This document shows, piece by piece, positions 57,593 to 64,000 of a stretch of DNA of 64,000 nucleotides. The stretch comes from Urechis unicinctus (lineage: Eukaryota; Annelida; Polychaeta; Xenopneusta; Urechidae), in contig CM067357.1 of NCBI GenBank assembly GCA_034190875.2, forward strand, positions 15,941,480 through 16,005,479. The letters run 5' to 3'. The notes beneath the pieces were generated by a model. The model was not told the DNA's origin. It worked only from the letters and a program-made list of their open reading frames with translations, and did no database searches. How positions within the stretch are numbered: the stretch's first letter is position 1; each line of letters begins with the position of its first letter. The translations under genes were made by a program, and so were the position numbers.

Positions 57593-59797
57593 AAGGTAAG
57601 GTAAGGTAAGTATAGGGTTTAACGGCACACCAACACTAGTGTGTTATATGGTGCCTACTTAAGGAGTGGTATATACGAGTACAAAAGGATAAGAAGTCAA
57701 GGTTTACAACCAACATTAATTGAATTATATTAATTGAATAATATTAATTTGAACTATATTGAATTAATGAGAATTCTATGATCTAAAATCTATAAAAAAG
57801 TCCAATTTCTCTTATGAATCCAAGTATTTTGGATGGATTCACCCTTTCAAACAATTCTGAAAGGGTTTGAATCCGGAAGAAGCGATTTCGGATCAAAACC
57901 AAATCAGCTCATTCGATGAGAATTTGCTTGACGTGTAGGCGCATTGACAAGGAAAGCATTCAGGGATGGGCTCATCCTTTAGTAGAAAGGCATGAGTTGT
58001 ATAGGTGTGTCCTATACGAGCGCGAGCAAGAACGACCTCTTCTCTTCGGCTCTCTCTGCAGTTGTGTGGCCACTCCCCAAGTTGAGGCTGGATTTCGTAA
58101 AGTTTGTTTGGAATGGATTCATCCCACTGGTCCAGCCATTTCAGTTTAAAAAGTTTCACGACCTGTGGTTTTATGTCTGTAAAGGGAATCTTGGTCTCAG
58201 ACACTGGCTCATGTAGGCTTCTTTTGCTGTCCTATCGGCTCTTTCGTTGCCTGGGATACCTATGTGACTGGGTACCCAGACAAACTCAACATTTTTCCCC
58301 AGCATGGATAAACGAGTAAGATGTTCTAAAATATCTACAACAATATGGCACGATAATAGCTTATTTCCAATTGCCTCCAGGGCAGATAAAGAATCACTAA
58401 AATTTGTAAAATCCGCATTGGGATGGTGAGAAATAAGGCCCAATGCCATCCTTATTGCGGTAACTTCGGCTGTAAAAACAGATGCTGCACCAGGCAGTCT
58501 TTCCTTGTGGGTCTGAGGTCCGAACACGACTCCAGCGCCCACACGGTTTGCATCTTTGGATCCATCAGTATAAATATGTATGTTGTCTTTGTGTTGTTCT
58601 TTAAGTTCATTAAATTCCATCAACAGGTCATTTGCATTTGATTTATCATATTTGGTAAGGGATGTGTCTATTGTTGGTGTGATCAATTGCCAGGGTGTTG
58701 TTTCGGGAATTTTGTTTGGAGCAATAATGTCTAGATTATTGGATATGTTGTTTAGCGATTCTTGAATACGGATGCCAAGAGGTGGTATGGCATTAGGTTT
58801 ATTTTCATATATTACTTGGTATTTGGGGTGATCATAGGCAGGGTGATCTGGATTGCTTTTTATTTTAACTGCATATTGAAGGGCCATAGTCAAGCTTTGA
58901 TCTTATTAAGGACCGGTAGAGCCTGAGCAGGACCTGCCTGTCAGCTCCCCAGTCCAGCTTGGACACTACTTTAAGAAGATTCATTGCCTTGAGACATTTA
59001 TTCCTGATGTAATTAATATGGGATTTAAAGTTAAGTTTTGAATCAAATATGATACCTAAGAATTTGGTTTCTTCCACAACAGGGACGGGATTTTCATTAA
59101 TGGTTTATTCTGGGTCAGGGTGAAGGCCCTGTGACAAAATGTGTACAAACTGTTTTTTTGTAGTGAAAATTTGAAACCATTTTCATCTGCCCATTTCTGA
59201 ATTTTGTTCAGGTTGATTTGTAGCTGGCGTTCTATGGTGGTCATACTGCTGGATCGGTAAGATATAATATAAAAATCGTCCACATAAAGTGATTTTTCTA
59301 TTTCAGGTTTAAGAACTTTTGTGATGCTATTGATTTTTAAATTGAAAAGTGTGACAGAAAGAATGCTGCCCTGTGGGACCCCCATTTCCTGACCATGTTG
59401 GTCCGAAAGTGATGTCCCAATTCTTACCAATTCTGCCAATTTTCTACTTGATTCAAATCATTTTCTTCAGTGTGCTTCCTTTTGTGGCCAGGAGGAGAAA
59501 CAGACATAATAATAAAACAATTCATCACCTGTGCTCCCTATCCGCCCCGGAGCCCCATAAAGGGACATCTTAAAGATGGCAGGGCTACACAGGTGATATA
59601 CTCGTCCCCCATAAAAATTGAGACAATACGTACCCCATAGAGCCCAGACACTGGCAAGGTGCTGAGCTCGTAGAGGCGCATCATAACACCCTTAATGGAA
59701 TCCGATTGACCTGATTAAGCAGCCGCCTTCTGGGACTAGTGAAGCCAATGAAATGAGAAATGGTCCATGAAGTAAATGAATGTCATTAAGGAAGATG
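57593..59797 (-). mobile_element. LINE copy B, 5'-truncated and chimeric, with 14-bp target duplication
   Basis: Flanked by a perfect TCATGTATTGGTGT at 57579-57592 and 59798-59811. Arm A shows the uninterrupted site (single copy, near 21106-21119). The 3' end has the same (CTTAC)n tail as copy A. At the 5' side about 350 bp (59440-59797) is not RT sequence but contains a SINE-like block (GGCGGCTGCTTAATCAGGTC on the minus strand). The insertion therefore joins LINE and another RNA. Confidence 0.85.
57800..59439 (-). pseudogene. LINE copy B reverse transcriptase-RNase H, broken
   Basis: An RT fragment from RIGTSLSDQHGQEMGVPQGS through the YVDD box (SLYVDDFYI). A frameshift and a deletion near 58890 remove about 150 residues that are present in copy A. 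RNase H then reads IYTDGSKDANRVGAG, FTAEVTAIRMAL, FSDSLSALEAI and the intact VPSHIGIPGNERADRTAKEA. The C-terminal Cys/His region is partly decayed. The RNase H is better preserved than in copy A. Confidence 0.85.
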
Positions 59798-61475
59798 TCA
59801 TGTATTGGTGTTGTTATGACCCAATTTGCAAACCATCCAATTTTAAATCTTGTAGATCAACTTTAACACTGAGCAGTCAAAGCGCACGATCCTTAATTTT
59901 CAAGAAATATATAAAGTATTAAGTCTGTTTCATATACGTTGCTTTCAAGTGAAGTGATTTCGATAACAATAAAACTAATTCACAACGACCTGATGTGTAA
60001 TCATAACCACATTCGCTGATCTGTTCTGTAAACTAATCCGCGGATACTAAAGTATACCTTTAGATTGCGTTGACTAATATTGACGTCGCGTTTTAACATA
60101 CTTAGAACAACCGAGATTTCATTGGCAAGCATTACAGATCCACATAAATTGGATGAACGCAATCAAATGTGGAACACACCGGACAATGGTAATGCTTAAT
60201 CTCTGATTTTTACCTTCTAAGGTGATTGCATGATGTCAATACAGACACCATGCAGGGCTAAGGTGGCATATAAATCTAGTTCAGTAATGAACTCCATTAT
60301 TCAAGGCTAGTATATGCATCAAATTTATAATAATATAACTGTCGTTAATGCGACATAAACTTGTTTTATCTTGCGATCCCATTTCATTTACCTTCATCTT
60401 GAGACTATTGTATCATATATGGACTCAGCACAGCAGAACTTCATGATCAAGCACCACCTCCTAAAAAAAAATCCTAATATAAAATAAACGCATGCTTTGA
60501 TCCGACTACTCTATAGAAATGGTATTCACCTTAATTGAACCACAGCTATTTGATGGTGGTTGTAAAGTTATTTAGCATATTTGGACGGGATATCAAGAAA
60601 AGTCCAAATGTGGCATGTGGCTGACATGATAAGACATCTCAAGCTGAAAGGGATATAACTTTGAGCGATAATATTCAAGAATTATGAAATTGAACATGCA
60701 TAGTTCTTTACACTTTTGCGTATGTTTATTACGAAGTCGAAAGTGGTTTTCAAGGCGTCAATATCGATAAATTAACGTTGATTTCATTTCATAATCAAGT
60801 GTTGCAGTCGAGTTATTTAGTATAAAACGTTCATGGGTTAATGCAATTCAACGAGAGGAAAAAAATAACCAAGCAATGTTCAATATTATTAATGCATCGA
60901 ATCGGAAATATCAAAAATTAAAAATTAAACGAATATGAACAGGCATTCATTAATTGACGTCAACCACCGCGAAATGTCATTGAATATTTTAGAGAAAAAC
61001 TTGAAAAGTACAAACATCAAATTCAGCTTCGTCTTAAATAAACACTCAACCCAACTACTACCCATGGTGCAAGGTAACCGTTGCCTATAATCCATTTACA
61101 TCTCACTTATTGATATTTATAAGGATGGAGACGCACTGGGACCAAAACGGCTCGGACATGTAGCGTTGTGGGGCCGTAGCGTCCGGGTACATTATACATG
61201 ATTTGAAGAAATAAACAGTTGGTAAACGTGTAGCGTTTGCGGCCAAGTATATTTATCGAGAAAAACAACGGATTGACTCTTTTGGTATTATTAATATACT
61301 AAATTAGGTGTTCAATGTGTAATTAAACTGTCATGTCGGTAAGAACCATAAGTGACTCGTGTGTGTGCGATTAATGCAGTGATGTGCTACCTTCGGTGTA
61401 GTGCGAGCGATAATATGTGACTAGCTATCAATCTCGGTCTACGGTTGGCATCGGGCGGTGTTTCTATTTTACTAA

Positions 61476-62449
61476 TTTTGGCTAACAACAAAATCAATAA
61501 ACATTTGTCAATGGCAACAGCCAAGAGCACTTCAATTGTTTGACAATCCATGATACACGGCTGACTGACAACCCGATATATCCAGGCAGTCGACAGATAA
61601 CTTCTTCGTCTGCTTATGATATGTCATAGACTATCTACTAATCGATCTCCATAACTCATAAGTTATGAGTTATGTAGGTAGTCATTATTTCAGGCAGCAT
61701 AGTAATGTTTCATCATTTATTTTTCAAAAGCATATCCATTATGTGGGTCTCTTGATTGGTTTACAATGATAACCAGATGACAACATATAGTTAGATCTTT
61801 ATTGCAGTGCTCAGTGCTGCTTCCTTTGGTTAACCAACTGATCCCAAGACAAAATAAATCTATCACATGCCAGCAAGAACAATGACAACATTACAGAGTC
61901 GACGACTGGAAATTGTCCCACTGAGTAAAAGAACCATGACATTAGATGAACACTAGTATCACAAATCATACTTACAAATAGAAACATTCTCCTGACTAAT
62001 CAGATCTTAACTAACACGTAATCATCCGACTTTCCTTGATCCGATGGTGGGGCTGTGTCTGACTTACTCGGAGACCATTTTTTCGGAATTGACCTCACGA
62101 GCTCATACCTAGCTCATATACAGTATGTAGGTCACATGACCACACCACAAGAAACCCCAAATATAACAATAATTATAATCTAGTTAATATGATAAGTCTA
62201 CAAATCACATTAAATAGTGAACATCTACCATAAAATAATAACAAAACCATCACATGCAAGTTTAAGTCTGAAAAATGGCAACCCAAATCTGTCACAACCT
62301 GTGTGCATCACAACTATGAAGATGTTTTGGTTGTCATTATCACCCATTTTAACGTGTCTGACCGGGTTGGTTGGTCTTGCTCCTCAACCATGCTTGGCTA
62401 ATGCCATCTATCTTTTTGTGTTGCAAATTTCAGGTTGCACAGTGTTTAC
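61476..62449. other. Gene-free stretch
   Basis: AT-rich flank beyond arm B; nothing recognised. Confidence 0.5.
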
Positions 62450-62569
62450 CTTAACAGCCTGAACATGGGCCCCGTACTGCAACAGCATCTTAGCTGTATC
62501 TGACTGATTGTTGAGCACAACGTCATGTAGTGATGTGTCGCTGTCTTCATAAAGCAACGTAATCGTGCT
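62450..62569 (-). CDS. Single ankyrin-repeat exon
   Basis: Between a TTTATGCAAG acceptor and a GTAAAC donor lies a 40-residue frame containing DTSLHDVVLNNQSDTAKMLL, then QYGAHVQAV, the TxLHxxV..N...AKxLLxxGA pattern of an ankyrin repeat. Neighbouring exons were not found within the window, so this is a gene fragment or one exon of a gene extending off the low-coordinate side. Confidence 0.5.
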
Positions 62570-62959
62570 CTTGCATAAAAGAAACTATGTCATGCTGAGG
62601 AGTCATTCTACAATGCCCACGATTGGCCACTTGCTCACTGTTTCTGAATATAACGTGGAAATTCAACATCAAAGAAAAGCAGATCATGTTGTTTTATAAA
62701 GACAACAATAATCTAAAGAAAATATGCGGAATCATTTTTCTCCTTATGTTGCTAAAGATTCGCCGGTTTGTTTCAGTGAAACGTTACATTACTTCTGGAC
62801 TTGTTGGATTTGTCTTGATAGCCTTGGCATTGAAATCAGTGATATAACGACCTGACAGTTTCTTCACTTGACTAAATTAACATCAACTTGTACTTTGCCG
62901 ATCTTCATGCTGACAGCAATTTGTTTAAGAGTAAGACCTTGACGTTTTGAACGGTTACA

Positions 62960-63303
62960 ACCCATGCACCCCCTGTGGGTCTGGGGGAAGAAAAGGTCCA
63001 CTGTATCCTCCTGCATGTAAGAGGCGACTAATAGGGGGCAATATGTTGGTCGTGGGTTGCAACTCGTGTAGGTGGGTAGTGGGATCCTGATGGTTGAGTG
63101 AAACATTCCTTGCAAGCGCCATATCTGCAATGTGCAACTTATACCCAGATTTTACCCAGAAGAGAGACGATCTTTATCTTTTTATCGTCATCCACGTGTT
63201 TGCTGTTTTTTCCAGGTCAATCTTGTCTATTTACCTTTTGAGGCGCCATATAAAACATTAGTGTTGGTGTGCTGTTAGACTCTATACTTACCTTACCTTA
63301 CTT
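62960..63303 (+). mobile_element. SINE copy 2
   Basis: The head is TGTGGGTCTGGGGGAAGAAA, then ATAGGGGGCAATATGTTGGT, GGTTGCAACTC (B-box-like). A middle part is partly deleted. The tail ATTAGTGTTGGTGTGCTGTT ends in ACTTACCTTACCTTAC, shared with the LINE 3' end. Confidence 0.8.
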
Positions 63304-63445
63304 TCATCAATTGTATTGTTATATAGACAGCTAGGGTAGCGTTGGAGTAACATAACGTTTTTTTTTATTCATTACATTATTGCATATATTTTGAATAATA
63401 ATCGAGAAATATGTCAATACATTTATTGACATGTATATATATACT

Positions 63446-63818
63446 TCCCCCTGTGAGTCTGGGGGTAGAATAGGCTCACTGTATCCCCTGCATGCCCCAA
63501 GAGGCACCTAATAGGGGGCAACCTGTTGGCCGTGGGTTGCAACTCGTGTCAGTGGGCAAGGGTTCCTGGTAGTAGAGCGCAATGAACCTTGCAAGGGCCA
63601 CTTGGGCCCGGATTTTGCCTAGATGAGAGGCTGGAATGGCCTGGTCCAGTCAATCGGCTGGTGATGACTTGCCCTAGGATAATCGTGTGCACTTTTTTCC
63701 ATCTTTTCTATCTCCATTTCATTTATTCTAGAAGGTGGCTGCTTAATCAGGTCAATTCTTGACACCATATAACACATAAGTGTTGGTGTGCGGTTAAACC
63801 CCATACTAACCTTACCTG
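63446..63818 (+). mobile_element. SINE copy 3 (fullest copy)
   Basis: About 370 bp: head CTGTGAGTCTGGGGGTAGAA, GGTTGCAACTC, core GAGGCTGGAATGGCCTGGTC, GGCTGCTTAATCAGGTCAAT, then tail TAAGTGTTGGTGTGCGGTTA and CTAACCTTACC. It defines the family used for the other copies. Confidence 0.85.
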
Positions 63819-64000
63819 TCACATTGGAAGGAACAATGCATGCATATAATTCCAATGAATGAAATCATTGCTACGAAGCATCATGGTATGCAATATGACA
63901 CAGCAATCATTGTAAGCAGTTCCATAATGGCATTAAAGGCCTCTTATTCCAGAGTCAAGTCACTTGTATAAAATCAGGGTAGATATAAATACACCCTTCA

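Larger units (their letters stand above)
56260..61475 (-). repeat. Arm B of the large inverted duplication
   Basis: Reverse-complement counterpart of 19768-23600. It is longer because LINE copy B (57593-59797) sits inside it, and it lacks the three arm-A insertions. Homology is patchy with frequent indels, so the duplication is not recent. No gene seen outside the LINE. Confidence 0.8.

Overview
The window looks like nuclear DNA of a marine lophotrochozoan, most likely a mollusc and plausibly a gastropod (inference). Genes are split by introns with GT/AG borders, the intergenic space is AT-rich and full of decayed transposons, and the protein set (secreted PAN plus C-type-lectin protein, Star-like FkbM methyltransferase, expanded C2H2 zinc fingers, P2X7-C-type and SWIM/YqaJ relics) fits that group. 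There are no bacterial operons, no rRNA and no CRISPR array.

Layout. 0-3.2 kb: simple repeats and three copies of a foldback MITE. 3.4-5.4 kb (-): C2H2 zinc-finger gene 1 with a duplicated N-terminal exon. 5.6-9.3 kb: a Jockey-like LINE whose 3' pol half is on the minus strand and whose 5' ORF1 half is on the plus strand. 9.6-15.5 kb: parts of two Ty3/gypsy elements (RNase H-integrase-LTR; then gag-RT-env-like). 15.9-19.5 kb: a DNA transposon with a SWIM/YqaJ relic (+) converging on a THAP/DDE transposase relic (-), inserted in a SINE. 19.8-23.6 kb: arm A of an inverted duplication. 26.6-28.2 kb (+): zinc-finger gene 2. 33.4-36.3 kb (+): damaged PAN/C-type-lectin gene. 39.4-40.3 kb: long microsatellites. 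41.15-44.9 kb (+): an apparently intact three-exon FkbM/Star-like gene. 45.8-49.6 kb: a TTAA-flanked Kolobok-like transposon carrying a P2X7 C-terminal-domain-like gene (+) and a transposase relic (-). 52.8-53.6 kb (-): zinc-finger gene 3, inverted relative to gene 2. 56.3-61.5 kb: arm B of the inverted duplication, interrupted by a LINE with a perfect 14-bp target duplication. 62.4-63.8 kb: one ankyrin-repeat exon and two SINEs.

How it fits together. The two arms of the inverted duplication act as mutual empty-site controls: arm A shows the uninterrupted site of the LINE in arm B, and arm B shows the uninterrupted site of a GC-ended element in arm A. The SINEs share their 3' tail with the LINE, which suggests that the LINE mobilised them. 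The three zinc-finger genes are paralogues; two share an N-terminal module with a SUMO-type I/V-K-L-E motif, and all three arrays end in decayed fingers. The most novel structures are the two roughly 3.5-3.8 kb DNA transposons, each pairing a transposase with a convergent accessory gene (YqaJ/SWIM in one, P2X7-C-like in the other). All similarities were read by eye; no alignment or database search was run.
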